From positions 1 through 60,217 of the forward strand of contig JBAZED010000008.1 of NCBI GenBank assembly GCA_041654095.1: a DNA stretch of 60,217 nt. Reading direction: 5' to 3'. Each line of letters opens with the position of its first letter. The first letter of the stretch is position 1. Under the pieces are notes generated by a model. It was not told the DNA's origin. It was given only the letters and a program-made list of their open reading frames with translations, and searched no databases. A program made the translations under genes and the position numbers. The stretch is from UBA1424 sp041654095. Lineage in GTDB: Bacteria; Bacillota_I; Bacilli_A; RFN20; CAG-826. Shown here piece after piece: positions 25,439-33,568 of this stretch.

Positions 25439-25516
25439 AAGAGCCTCAACGCCTCTATTCTACTCGCCTCTTGTGAAAAAGAAATTGTTTTTGCTGCCGC
25501 CGGCAAGCTTTTCCCA

Positions 25517-25541
25517 TTATCTACTACTCTTTGGTAGATAA
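25517..25541. promoter_or_regulatory. Inverted repeat in divergent promoter region
   Basis: TTATCTAC and GTAGATAA form a perfect 8-bp inverted repeat with a 9-bp spacer, sited between the divergently transcribed ABC exporter and the 25639 gene, about 65 bp upstream of the latter's -35. A dimeric repressor such as a MarR/PadR-type protein could bind here; the protein is not identified. Confidence 0.45.
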
Positions 25542-25603
25542 AGATGGGGTTTTGCAGCCATTTATACACCTGTCGAACAGCGGATTTCACTCTAGCTTGC
25601 TGT

Positions 25604-25631
25604 TTGCATATCTCCCAGTTCAACTTATAAT
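25604..25631 (+). promoter_or_regulatory. Sigma-A type promoter giving a leaderless transcript
   Basis: TTGCAT at 25604-25609 and a perfect TATAAT at 25626-25631 are 16 bp apart. The ATG at 25639 begins 7 bp after the -10, where transcription would start, so the mRNA should have no or almost no leader. No Shine-Dalgarno is present. Confidence 0.65.
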
Positions 25632-25638
25632 TGAATAT

Positions 25639-26706
25639 ATGGCTCAAGAAAGAGAATTGTCACATAATTTTATTCGCAAAAACCTCGTGGAAAATGAAGT
25701 TCGCTACTCATATCACAAAGAAAAACTCCAGTACTTTTGCGATCACATCAACGCCGGTTATCGCGAGTACAAGCGGGCCCAGAGCGCCGCCGCCGGCCAC
25801 AAGACGCTGGAGGAGTTTGCCATCGAAATCATCCGAGCCCATAACGCCAAAATCAAAAACGAGACGGAAGATTTAAAGCAGAATTATTACAAGCAGCCTT
25901 CCTATATTAAGAAAATAATCAAAGATAAGTGCGGATTGCTCATCAGCAAAAACGACCCTAGCCACATCTTTACATATGTAAATCCGCAAGAAGACGCTCG
26001 CGTCGATCGCCTCAAAGAAATTATCAATGGCTATTATTCACTGGCAAAAGATGCAGGTGGCGATTTAAGCAAAGCGCTGGCGAGGCGCATTTTCGATCAG
26101 ATGGTTTCGGGTGTTCGCCTCCTCTCCGATAATCATCATTCCGACGCTTTCATCATCTGGCGGTCCCTGCTCGAAAACATCTCCTATCTCAAAATCGTGC
26201 TCCGCGGGGGAACGAAAACCGCGAATCTCTTTTTGGTTCGCAAAAGCGATACGAAGAAAATCCTGGGATTGGCAACGGCGTCCAAAGCCGAAATTGATAA
26301 TATCAATCTACAAAACGACAATCGCCTCAAGCGGAAGTCGGCGACGTGGTGGGAAAAGCAGCGCTTCGCATGGGCGCAGAGCGCGATTCGCTCCAAAGAC
26401 GACTTATCGGCCAAGACTCTCCAGGAAGCTGTCGGGCTCGAAAAGTACTATCCGCATTATCAAGTCGCTTCGATTTTCACGCACGAGCACCTTCTCGATG
26501 CCGCGGATTTTAAAGTCATCCCTCTCGTCGACTATCTGATCAATCTCTACTGGCGGGCCTTTGAAGAAATCCGAATGGATATCATCCTGCTTTTTGGTTT
26601 ATCCGACGATGATCTTAATTTTATTAAGAAACACGAGGAGAGCATTCGCAAACTCCTGAGGAGCAGCCGCGAGCAATTCGATGCTTTTTCCAACATGATC
26701 AGCTAG
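25639..26706 (+). CDS. DUF5677-like helical protein
   Basis: 355 aa from the ATG at 25639. An extended frame to 25531 is rejected because a promoter lies within it. The protein is mostly helical. Residues around 160-200 (RLLSDNHHSDAFIIWRSLLE, then NISYLKIVL) fit the DUF5677 pattern of an Arg-rich helix that recurs in many abundant but uncharacterised bacterial proteins, sometimes in defence islands. A Lys/Arg/Trp-rich segment follows (KRKSATWWEKQRF), then FTHEHLLDAADF with paired His. Start choice rests on the promoter spacing. The family call is tentative. Confidence 0.6.
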   Translation: MAQERELSHNFIRKNLVENEVRYSYHKEKLQYFCDHINAGYREYKRAQSAAAGHKTLEEFAIEIIRAHNAKIKNETEDLKQNYYKQPSYIKKIIKDKCGLLISKNDPSHIFTYVNPQEDARVDRLKEIINGYYSLAKDAGGDLSKALARRIFDQMVSGVRLLSDNHHSDAFIIWRSLLENISYLKIVLRGGTKTANLFLVRKSDTKKILGLATASKAEIDNINLQNDNRLKRKSATWWEKQRFAWAQSAIRSKDDLSAKTLQEAVGLEKYYPHYQVASIFTHEHLLDAADFKVIPLVDYLINLYWRAFEEIRMDIILLFGLSDDDLNFIKKHEESIRKLLRSSREQFDAFSNMIS

Positions 26707-26720
26707 TTGCTCTCCTTTTG

Positions 26721-26749
26721 TTGACACGAAAGTGAATGATTGACATAAT
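26721..26749 (+). promoter_or_regulatory. Promoter of the asnA T-box transcript
   Basis: A perfect TTGACA (26721-26726) and CATAAT (26744-26749) are separated by exactly 17 bp. Transcription would start near 26756, immediately before the T-box leader. Confidence 0.8.
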
Positions 26750-26755
26750 TTTCTT

Positions 26756-26965
26756 AACTCGCCGACAAGAAAGGCCCTTATTAAAGCTTTTAGCGAACCG
26801 GAAGTGGTGAAAGCCGGGAAGTGGCGATAAGAAGTTAACATCTTGGAGTGGAAGAAGAAGCAAGTAGACCTTCCCGGTCCTCACCGTTATCGAGAATCAA
26901 GTGCTGAAGCAATTCGGAAGTAAGGTGGCACCGCGCGCAATCGTCCTTAATAAAGGACTTTTTTA
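26756..26965 (+). ncRNA. T-box riboswitch upstream of asnA
   Basis: The hallmark T-box sequence AAGGTGGCACCGCG lies at 26922-26935, followed by a terminator stem GTCCTT (26943-26948) / AAGGAC (26953-26958) and a T run. Upstream is a structured region containing AGTAGA (stem III-like) and an AAC triplet at 26837-26839 on the 3' side of the first stem, fitting an Asn specifier and the downstream asparagine synthetase. Uncharged tRNA-Asn should stabilise the antiterminator and switch on asnA. The exact stem I fold was not computed, so the specifier assignment is inferred. Confidence 0.9.
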
Positions 26966-26981
26966 TTAGGAGGAATATCGC

Positions 26982-27959
26982 ATGTATCAGAGTAAATTGA
27001 GTCTCTTGGAGACGGAAAAGGCCATCAAATTCATTAAAGATGAATTCGAGCGGCGCTTGGCTGAAAAATTGAATCTCATTCGCATCTCGTCGCCTTTGGT
27101 CGTCTCGAAAACGAGCGGCATCAACGATTATCTCAACGGCTTTGAACAACCCGTCTCTTTTTCGTATCGAGGCGCGAGATTGGAAATCGTTCAGTCGCTC
27201 GCCAAATGGAAGCGGATGGCATTAAAGAGATATGGTTTTAAAGTCGGCCAAGGTCTTTACGCGGATATGAATGCCATCCGCCAAGACGAAGTCGTCGACT
27301 CGTGCCATTCCATCTACGTCGATCAGTGGGACTGGGAAAAAATCATTGCTGCCAAGCAGAGAAATATGGACTATCTCCTACGCGTCGTCAGCGAGATTTA
27401 TGAAGTCTTACTAGCGATGGAGAAAAGCATTAATAAACAATATTATATCTTAAAGCGTAAGTTGCCCGAAAAAGTGCGCTTTATCGACAGTCAGGAGCTA
27501 GAGGATCTCTGGCCTCATCTCGACAGCAGAGCCCGCGAGTTAAACATCGTCAAAGAGCACCGCGCCGTCTTCGTCTGTCGCATCGGCGGCCTTTTAAAAT
27601 CCGGCGCCCTCCACGATGGTCGCTCACCCGATTATGATGACTGGAACCTGAATGGCGATTTGCTGTTATTCGATGAAATCAATGATGCGGTTCTCGAAAT
27701 CTCCTCGATGGGTATTCGCGTCGACGGCGCATCGCTCATCAAACAACTCGAAGCGAGAAACGCCCTCGATCGCCTGCAATATCCTTACCACCAAGCTTTG
27801 CTTAAGGGACAGTTACCCCTGACCATCGGGGGCGGAATTGGGCAGTCGCGCCTCTGTCAGTTTTTTCTGGAGAAGAAGCATATCGGCGAAGTCCAGGCCA
27901 GCTATTGGCCCGAGGATGTCCTCGCCGATTTAGATGAGCAAAATATCATCGTTTTGTAG
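26982..27959 (+). CDS. asnA: Aspartate--ammonia ligase (asparagine synthetase A)
   Basis: 325 aa, close to the 330 aa of the E. coli enzyme. It has the class II aminoacyl-tRNA-synthetase fold: SSPLVVSKTSGINDYLNG near 36, FSYRGARLEIVQSLAKWKR near 61-79, LYADMNAIRQDE near 91, and the C-terminal class II motif GGGIGQSRLCQFFL near 283-296 with the ATP-binding Arg. It makes asparagine from aspartate, ammonia and ATP. AGGAGG precedes the ATG. Expression is set by the T-box just upstream, matching Asn limitation. Confidence 0.96.
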   Translation: MYQSKLSLLETEKAIKFIKDEFERRLAEKLNLIRISSPLVVSKTSGINDYLNGFEQPVSFSYRGARLEIVQSLAKWKRMALKRYGFKVGQGLYADMNAIRQDEVVDSCHSIYVDQWDWEKIIAAKQRNMDYLLRVVSEIYEVLLAMEKSINKQYYILKRKLPEKVRFIDSQELEDLWPHLDSRARELNIVKEHRAVFVCRIGGLLKSGALHDGRSPDYDDWNLNGDLLLFDEINDAVLEISSMGIRVDGASLIKQLEARNALDRLQYPYHQALLKGQLPLTIGGGIGQSRLCQFFLEKKHIGEVQASYWPEDVLADLDEQNIIVL

Positions 27960-28025
27960 CAGTTGATAATCTCGCGATGGCTGAACTTGATTAATCAGGT
28001 CTCATCTGAGTAATCTCGTTCTGCA

Positions 28026-28043
28026 TTTGAAATACATTTCAAA
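28026..28043. promoter_or_regulatory. 18-bp palindrome upstream of the DUF2779 gene
   Basis: TTTGAAAT AC ATTTCAAA is a perfect inverted repeat with a 2-bp centre, 63 bp before the DUF2779 start. It sits at the right place to overlap a promoter and could be an operator; AT-richness makes chance possible. Confidence 0.35.
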
Positions 28044-28106
28044 AATAGTAATCATTCCTCGCTAAAAATGGTAAAGTGATTATGAACCTTTTCGCCGGAG
28101 CTAATC

Positions 28107-30029
28107 ATGAATCACATCTCGAAGACCACTTTTCTTAAATACTTGCGCTGCCCGCGAGCCGCCGCTTTTGAAAATGAAAGCGCGCTCCTCGTTCGCGATT
28201 ACAAGAAAAATCTCGCTGAAGCCGAAGGCGTCGAAAAGTCGAAATTATTGGAAAGTGAGACGAAAGAGAAACTGCGGCAGCTCTTCTCCGACATGTTAAA
28301 AGCCGAAGATGGCGGCGATGACGAAGAAGAAGTGAGTTCCGGCGATTTCGATAGCTTGCTCAAAGACGATCAAACCTTGAAGGCGATGATGGACACATAT
28401 TTCCAAATCGAGGAGCTGTCGTCGACTAAGGCCTTCAATCTCTTTGGAGGTCAAGTTATCTCCGGTGTGCGCAAAGGCGAGACGGTCATCGGCCAACGGA
28501 TTATCAATCTATTTAAAGACGGGTTAAATTTCTATTCCTTTGTCGATACTTACCAAGAAGATGAAAAATTCGTTCGCATCATCGAGTCGAAATCGACGAC
28601 ATCTCGCAAATACGCGAACCTCGGCCCGAGCATCAACAAAGAAATCGTTTCGATTTTTGAACAGTCACCCGAGGGGATACTATACTTAAAAGAAGAAAAC
28701 CCCAATTTCATCCCTTTCGATAAATACTATGATAATCGCGCAAAATTATTAGACCGCATCGGCGATATCGGCCGCTATGTCTACGATTTGGCGTGGCAGA
28801 GATATGTCATCGATAATTCGAAACATGATGCCCGCGAATATCGATATTACCTTTCGGTTTTAAATAAAGACTATCGTTTTGATGGCCGCCACGATGCCAA
28901 CGATCGCAACGTCTATGATCCCGATGCCCTTATTGTCTTGATTGATTTGACGCGCATCACGCAAGAGATGCAAATGCTGATTGACCAGGATTTTCGAAAT
29001 GTCATCGACCGCCTCAATCATCCCGACCGGCGCCGCGTCGAATTGGAGCAATCTAAATGCCTGATCGGCAAAGGATACCGGGAGTGCCCATGGCTCAAGA
29101 TCTGCAACGGCGACTACAAAGTCCCGGCGAAGAACTCGGTCTATGTCTATTTGGGTGGCCATGTCGGTTTTGGTCCGGGCGACAAAAGCGATGATAAATG
29201 GACGCGCGAACAGTTGATTGCCCAAGGCATCGTCAACGCCTTGCAAGTCGACTACGATTGGCTTTCCGATACGCAAAAAGTCCAATATCGGGTCATTCAG
29301 AGCCAGCGGAGTTTTATCGAAAAAGAATTCATCGATGCCATGTTGAACGATTTGCATTATCCTCTGTTTCACCTCGATTTTGAGACGATGAATTATCCCT
29401 TGCCGATGTATGAGGGTGAAGCGCCTTATCAACAGTCCGTCTTCCAATATTCGCTCCACATCGAAAGAAAATCTGGCATTTGCGACAAGGATAGAGACAG
29501 CATTTCATTTCTCTCCACCGGTCGTGGCGATGATCGCCTTCACCTTATCAAATCGATGATTGAAAATATTCCCGAAGAAGCCGGCGGTACGGTAATCGTC
29601 TATAACCAGAGCTTTGAAAAAGGTCGGCTTAAAGAACTCGCGGAAATGTTTCCGGAATATCGCGTAGGGTTAGAATCGATACGCGAACGCGTCTTCGATT
29701 TGATGCATTTTATTAAACCCAACGGCCAGATCAGAAAAACCTATGCCCTCCTCAAAAAAGACCCGGGCAACATCGCTTTCTATAGCGAGGACTTGCAGCG
29801 TTCATATTCGATTAAGAAGGTCCTACCAATTTTTGCTCCGCATCTCAATTATGCGAATCTTCAAGAAGTGCATAACGGCATCGAAGCCCAAGTGGCCTTC
29901 ATGCGCCTCAAGAATCTGACCGGCAAGGCTTTTGATAAAACGTATCGAAACATGCTCGATTATTGCAAGCAAGACACTTGGGCGATGGTCGAGGTTTTGA
30001 AAGGGCTGCGCGAATTGGTGGCTAAATAG
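28107..30029 (+). CDS. DUF2779 protein: Cas4-like cysteine pattern plus DEDD-exonuclease-like domain
   Basis: 640 aa. The start ISKTTFLKYLRCPRAAAFEN is typical of DUF2779 proteins and echoes Cas4/PD-(D/E)xK proteins, with a first Cys at about 14. A later cluster, C(x8)C(x5)C in CLIGKGYRECPWLKIC (about 316-331), could complete an iron-sulfur site with it. The C-terminal part matches DEDD nuclease spacing: HLDFETM (about 422), IVYNQSFEKGRL (about 500) and YCKQDT (about 621), giving candidate D/E, D-like and D residues. It may process DNA or RNA. GGAG precedes the ATG. It stands alone between asnA and the Mn riboswitch. Catalysis is inferred. Confidence 0.8.
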   Translation: MNHISKTTFLKYLRCPRAAAFENESALLVRDYKKNLAEAEGVEKSKLLESETKEKLRQLFSDMLKAEDGGDDEEEVSSGDFDSLLKDDQTLKAMMDTYFQIEELSSTKAFNLFGGQVISGVRKGETVIGQRIINLFKDGLNFYSFVDTYQEDEKFVRIIESKSTTSRKYANLGPSINKEIVSIFEQSPEGILYLKEENPNFIPFDKYYDNRAKLLDRIGDIGRYVYDLAWQRYVIDNSKHDAREYRYYLSVLNKDYRFDGRHDANDRNVYDPDALIVLIDLTRITQEMQMLIDQDFRNVIDRLNHPDRRRVELEQSKCLIGKGYRECPWLKICNGDYKVPAKNSVYVYLGGHVGFGPGDKSDDKWTREQLIAQGIVNALQVDYDWLSDTQKVQYRVIQSQRSFIEKEFIDAMLNDLHYPLFHLDFETMNYPLPMYEGEAPYQQSVFQYSLHIERKSGICDKDRDSISFLSTGRGDDRLHLIKSMIENIPEEAGGTVIVYNQSFEKGRLKELAEMFPEYRVGLESIRERVFDLMHFIKPNGQIRKTYALLKKDPGNIAFYSEDLQRSYSIKKVLPIFAPHLNYANLQEVHNGIEAQVAFMRLKNLTGKAFDKTYRNMLDYCKQDTWAMVEVLKGLRELVAK

Positions 30030-30111
30030 ATTGAACAATGTCAAAGCATATAGTTTTTTCATGCTTGGTAGTGAAATTCATCTTATTTTAATATAAAATA
30101 GTCGAGTAATT

Positions 30112-30197
30112 CCTTTAAAGGGGAGTAGCGAAGCCTTCCTTCCGTCAAGACGGCAAAATTGCCCGGAACTAGGCCAGTAATGAGCAAGACCTTTAAA
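30112..30197 (+). ncRNA. yybP-ykoY (Mn2+-sensing) riboswitch
   Basis: The two conserved loops are both present: AAAGGGGAGTAGC at 30117-30129 and GAGCAAGACCTTT at 30182-30194, with P1 closing between CCTTTAAAGG-type ends and GACCTTTAAA. An internal hairpin (CCGTC/GACGG, 30142-30153) fits the variable arm. A TATAAA 20 bp upstream could be the -10. This class responds to manganese and typically turns on Mn exporters and P-type ATPases. The start of the downstream gene follows at 30218 behind GGAGGAGAG, so translational or transcriptional control are both possible. Confidence 0.88.
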
Positions 30198-30217
30198 AAA
30201 ATGGAGGAGAGCTTATT

Positions 30218-32941
30218 ATGTACGAGACAAAGAAGATCGATGAATTGCTAGCCGAGAACAACGTTGATCCCAATGTTGGCCTGACGAGCGAAGAAGCCGC
30301 GCAGAGGCTGGCCACCTTCGGTAAGAACAAATTAGTTGAGAAAAAGCGTCGCAGCATTTTCCTCACTTTTTTAATGCAGCTTAACGATCCGATGATTTAC
30401 ATTTTGTTGGCCGCGGCCTTAATCTCGGCCCTCGTCACCATCTTCGGCGAAGGTCAAGACGATTGGGCCGATGTCATCATCATCTTGGCTGTCGTCCTCC
30501 TCAATGCGACCATCGGTACGATTCAGGAAATTAAAGCCGAGAACGCTTTGGAAGCTTTAAAAAAGCTTTCTTCTCCGACCGCGACGGTTAGGCGCGACGG
30601 GCGCGTGTTCGAAATTAAAGCCGAAGACCTCGTCGTCGGCGATATCGTCGTCTTGGAAGAAGGCCGTTCGATAGGCGCGGATATGCGATTGCTCAAGGAA
30701 TATAACCTTAAAACCGATGAATCTTCATTGACTGGCGAATCGACTCCCATCGAGAAAAATTATGAGCTCGTTTTTTCGGAACCAGTCGGTGTCGGCGATC
30801 GCCTCAACAGTGTTTATATGTCGACGCCGATCGTCTATGGACACGGCGAAGGCATCGTGGTTGCGACCGGCGAAAAAACGGAAATCGGCAAGATTGCCAA
30901 AATGCTCGCCGATGAAAAAGAAGAGGCGACGCCACTTCAAAAGAGATTGGCCGATTTATCGAAAATTCTCGGCATCATCACCATTGTTATCATCGGTGCC
31001 ATCTTCGTCGTCGCCTTAGTTCAACAGCGCAATCCCCTCGAGATGTTCATAACCGCGATTTCGCTTGCGGTGGCGGCCGTTCCCGAAGGCCTCCCCGCCG
31101 TCGTCACAATCGTCTTGGCTCTCGGCGTGCAGCGCATGGTCAAAGTCAACACCATCGTCCGCCGCTTGCCGAGCGTCGAAACTCTGGGGGCGGTGTCGGT
31201 TGTCTGCTCGGATAAGACGGGAACTTTGACCCAGAACAAAATGACGGTCGTCAGAGCTTTTGCCAATCACGAAATTATCGACCCGGAGCATTTTCAAAGA
31301 GAGAGCGTCTCTTTTCTAGCGCGCGGTATGGCGCTTTGCTCAAACGCTTCGATCGACAGCGGAGTCTACGGTGATCCGACCGAAATCGCCCTCGTCGAAT
31401 TCGCTAAAAAAATTGGGCTGTGCAAAAAAGATCTTGACTGCCAACATCCGCGCATCAATGAACTGCCCTTTGATTCCGTCCGCAAAATGATGTCGACGCA
31501 TCACGAGCACACGAGCGGCCCCATTGTCTTTACTAAAGGCGCCCTCGATTCCGTAATTAAGCATACGACGCATATATTGATAGATGGTAAAGTTCGCCCC
31601 ATTACAAAAGATGATTTGAAAAAAATCAGCGATGGTAGCGCCTATATGGCGCGCAATGCTCTGCGCGTACTAGCCCTTGCCTATAAGGAAAGCACCGAAC
31701 TCAGCGAAGATAATTTGACTTTCGTCGGCTTGGTCGGAATGGCTGATCCACCTCGCCCTGAAGCCGGCGAAGCGGTGGCCATCTTTAAAAAAGCTGGCAT
31801 CGTCACCGTCATGATCACCGGCGATCACCGCGACACGGCCTTGGCCATTGCCCGCGAATTAAAAATCGCGGAAGAGGAGTCGCAAGTCCTCTCGGGCGAC
31901 GAATTATCCAAAATGAGTTTTGACGAATTGCGGCAAGCCGTAAAAACGGTTCGCGTTTTTGCCCGCGTTTCACCAGAGAACAAAGTTAGCATCGTCAAAG
32001 CCATCAAAGCCAATGGCTATATCGCCGCGATGACCGGCGACGGCGTCAATGACGCTCCGTCTCTGAAATCGGCCGATATTGGCATCGCCATGGGCATCAC
32101 CGGTACCGATGTCGCCAAAGGGGCCGCCGACATGGTCCTCACCGACGACAATTTTGCTTCGATTGAAAAAGCGGTCGAAGAAGGTCGTGGCATTTATGCC
32201 AATATCAAAAAAACGGTTTACTTCCTCCTGTCGAGCAACATCGGCGAAGTCATCTCGATGTTCGTCGCGATTGTCTTGGGTCTCCCCGTTCCCCTCATCG
32301 CCATTCATATTTTGTGGGTCAACCTCATTACCGACTCTTTGCCGGCCATCGCTTTAGGGGCCGATGAAAAAGCGGATAACATCATGGAAGATAAGCCTCG
32401 CGATGAAAAGGAATCGCTTTTCGCACGCGGAGGCTATTTCTTTATCGTCACTTACGGCATCGCCATCGCTGCAATCACGCTCTTTGGTTTTCTCGTCTTC
32501 CCGGCCAAATATCTACTCGACGCAGGCCTTGATTTGAACCTCGCTAATATCACGGCTGTTCTCGACGCGACGACCACCATTGGCGCGGAAGTCCCCGATA
32601 TGCTCATGAAGGCGCAGAGCGTCGCTTTTAGCGTCCTCGGCATCTCACAGCTTTTTCACATGCTCGGCATGACGGATACGAAGAAGAGTTTTGTCCATAT
32701 TTTCAAATCGAGAAACTGGCTCTTGCTCGTCGCTTTCGTCTTTGGGCTCGGCATGCAAATTCTAATTACCGAGATTCCCTTCCTCGAAAACTTCTTTGAT
32801 ACGGCTGAATTAACGCTCGTCGAGTGGCTCGATGTCATCGGCTTATCCGTCGTTCCGCTCGCCATTCACGAAATCATCGTCCTGATTAAGTTCATTCAAA
32901 AAAAGGTGCGAAATAAGAGAATCGCCAAGACTAATATATAA
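30218..32941 (+). CDS. P2A-type cation-transporting P-type ATPase (probable Mn/Ca exporter)
   Basis: 907 aa. Actuator motif SLTGES (about 171-176), M4 VPEGLPAVV (about 288-296), phosphorylation site CSDKTGTLTQNK (Asp about 332), KGALDSV nucleotide loop, TGDGVNDAPSLKSADIGIAMG hinge (about 606-626), and M6 NLITDSLPAIALG (about 707) with the Asn and Asp used by Ca2+ ATPases. Ten membrane spans are expected. Family members export Ca2+ or Mn2+ from the cytoplasm. The riboswitch upstream senses Mn2+, which argues for a manganese efflux role; calcium is the alternative. Confidence 0.92.
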   Translation: MYETKKIDELLAENNVDPNVGLTSEEAAQRLATFGKNKLVEKKRRSIFLTFLMQLNDPMIYILLAAALISALVTIFGEGQDDWADVIIILAVVLLNATIGTIQEIKAENALEALKKLSSPTATVRRDGRVFEIKAEDLVVGDIVVLEEGRSIGADMRLLKEYNLKTDESSLTGESTPIEKNYELVFSEPVGVGDRLNSVYMSTPIVYGHGEGIVVATGEKTEIGKIAKMLADEKEEATPLQKRLADLSKILGIITIVIIGAIFVVALVQQRNPLEMFITAISLAVAAVPEGLPAVVTIVLALGVQRMVKVNTIVRRLPSVETLGAVSVVCSDKTGTLTQNKMTVVRAFANHEIIDPEHFQRESVSFLARGMALCSNASIDSGVYGDPTEIALVEFAKKIGLCKKDLDCQHPRINELPFDSVRKMMSTHHEHTSGPIVFTKGALDSVIKHTTHILIDGKVRPITKDDLKKISDGSAYMARNALRVLALAYKESTELSEDNLTFVGLVGMADPPRPEAGEAVAIFKKAGIVTVMITGDHRDTALAIARELKIAEEESQVLSGDELSKMSFDELRQAVKTVRVFARVSPENKVSIVKAIKANGYIAAMTGDGVNDAPSLKSADIGIAMGITGTDVAKGAADMVLTDDNFASIEKAVEEGRGIYANIKKTVYFLLSSNIGEVISMFVAIVLGLPVPLIAIHILWVNLITDSLPAIALGADEKADNIMEDKPRDEKESLFARGGYFFIVTYGIAIAAITLFGFLVFPAKYLLDAGLDLNLANITAVLDATTTIGAEVPDMLMKAQSVAFSVLGISQLFHMLGMTDTKKSFVHIFKSRNWLLLVAFVFGLGMQILITEIPFLENFFDTAELTLVEWLDVIGLSVVPLAIHEIIVLIKFIQKKVRNKRIAKTNI

Positions 32942-32953
32942 TATATTTATCAC

Positions 32954-32982
32954 TTGAAATACGGCTTGATATATTTTACTAT
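32954..32982 (+). promoter_or_regulatory. tRNA-Thr promoter
   Basis: TTGAAA (32954-32959) and TACTAT (32977-32982) are 17 bp apart; transcription would start near 32989, 9 bp before the mature tRNA. Confidence 0.65.
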
Positions 32983-32997
32983 TATTAAGCCGTGCAT

Positions 32998-33074
32998 GCC
33001 GACTTAGCTCAATCCGGCAGAGCAACTGAATCGTAATCAGTAGGTTGTAGGTTCAATTCCTATAGTCGGCACCA
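32998..33074 (+). tRNA. tRNA-Thr (CGT)
   Basis: Acceptor arm GCCGACT pairs with AGTCGGC; anticodon stem ACTGA/TCAGT encloses loop ATCGTAA with anticodon CGT; T arm GGTTCAATTCC is intact; CCA is encoded. It reads ACG. Confidence 0.95.
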
Positions 33075-33091
33075 TTCTCCGGTTTGCAGTT

Positions 33092-33167
33092 GGATGTTTA
33101 GCTCAGCTGGGAGAGCATCTGTTTGACGTACAGAAGGTCGTGGGTTCGATCCCCTCAGCATCCACCA
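33092..33167 (+). tRNA. tRNA-Val (GAC)
   Basis: Acceptor arm GGATGTT pairs with AGCATCC (one G-T pair); anticodon stem TCTGT/ACAGA encloses TTGACGT, anticodon GAC; GGTTCGATCCC T arm; encoded CCA. It lies 17 bp after tRNA-Thr and is probably cotranscribed with it. Confidence 0.95.
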
Positions 33168-33180
33168 GTCGCCTTAAAGG

Positions 33181-33200
33181 GCCTCGCCAAGAGGCTTTTT
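33181..33200 (+). terminator. Rho-independent terminator after tRNA-Thr/Val
   Basis: GCCTC and GAGGC pair around GCCAA and are followed by TTTTTA. It ends the two-tRNA transcript. Confidence 0.75.
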
Positions 33201-33210
33201 ATTTACTTGG

Positions 33211-33239
33211 TGGAAATGGTTTTTAGAAAGCCCTATAAT
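33211..33239 (+). promoter_or_regulatory. tRNA-Gly promoter
   Basis: TGGAAA (33211-33216) and perfect TATAAT (33234-33239) are 17 bp apart, ending 9 bp before the tRNA. Confidence 0.55.
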
Positions 33240-33248
33240 TATTGCGAT

Positions 33249-33322
33249 GCATCTGTAGTTCAATGGTAGAACACTAGCTTCCCAAGCTAGTTACGCGGGT
33301 TCGATTCCCGTCAGGTGCTCCA
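33249..33322 (+). tRNA. tRNA-Gly (CCC)
   Basis: Acceptor GCATCTG pairs with CAGGTGC (one G-T pair); anticodon stem CTAGC/GCTAG encloses TTCCCAA, anticodon CCC; encoded CCA. Apart from the acceptor and anticodon arms it is nearly identical to tRNA-Gly(GCC) at 39857, suggesting one arose by duplication of the other. Confidence 0.93.
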
Positions 33323-33332
33323 TTTATCAAAT

Positions 33333-33364
33333 GACTCGTTTCTGGCAAAGAAGCGAGTTTTTAT
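33333..33364 (+). terminator. Terminator after tRNA-Gly(CCC)
   Basis: ACTCGTTTCT pairs with AGAAGCGAGT (one G-T pair) around a GGCAA-type loop, followed by TTTTATTA. Confidence 0.7.
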
Positions 33365-33509
33365 TATGCATTTTGCTTTGATATCGCTCCGTTTGCCTTA
33401 AAATAGAGCGCTATCCAAAATATGGGCATAAAAAATATTTTTTCTGAAAATAATGTCAAATCCTCGATATTTATTTGGCTTTTTGCGCATTGCTCCAGAT
33501 GCCCTTTAA

Positions 33510-33538
33510 TTAATCAATTAACTTTGCTAAAATACAAT
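33510..33538 (+). promoter_or_regulatory. Promoter of the pgpA-cdaA-glmM operon
   Basis: TTAATC (33510-33515) and TACAAT (33533-33538) with a 17-bp spacer; transcription would start about 24 bp before the chosen pgpA ATG. This supports the shorter pgpA reading frame. Confidence 0.5.
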
Positions 33539-33568
33539 GTGCTATACAGACAAAAAAGGGGAACGGAT

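Noticed and set aside
25531..25638. Upstream extension of the DUF5677-like gene
   Set aside because: A near-consensus promoter lies in it, and the ATG at 25639 is at the predicted transcription start.
28860..29459. 199-aa minus-strand ORF inside the DUF2779 gene
   Set aside because: Shadow of a strongly supported plus-strand gene; no ribosome site or family.
33422..33568. Upstream extension of pgpA
   Set aside because: It would contain the predicted promoter and has no ribosome site; the ATG at 33569 has AGGGGAA.
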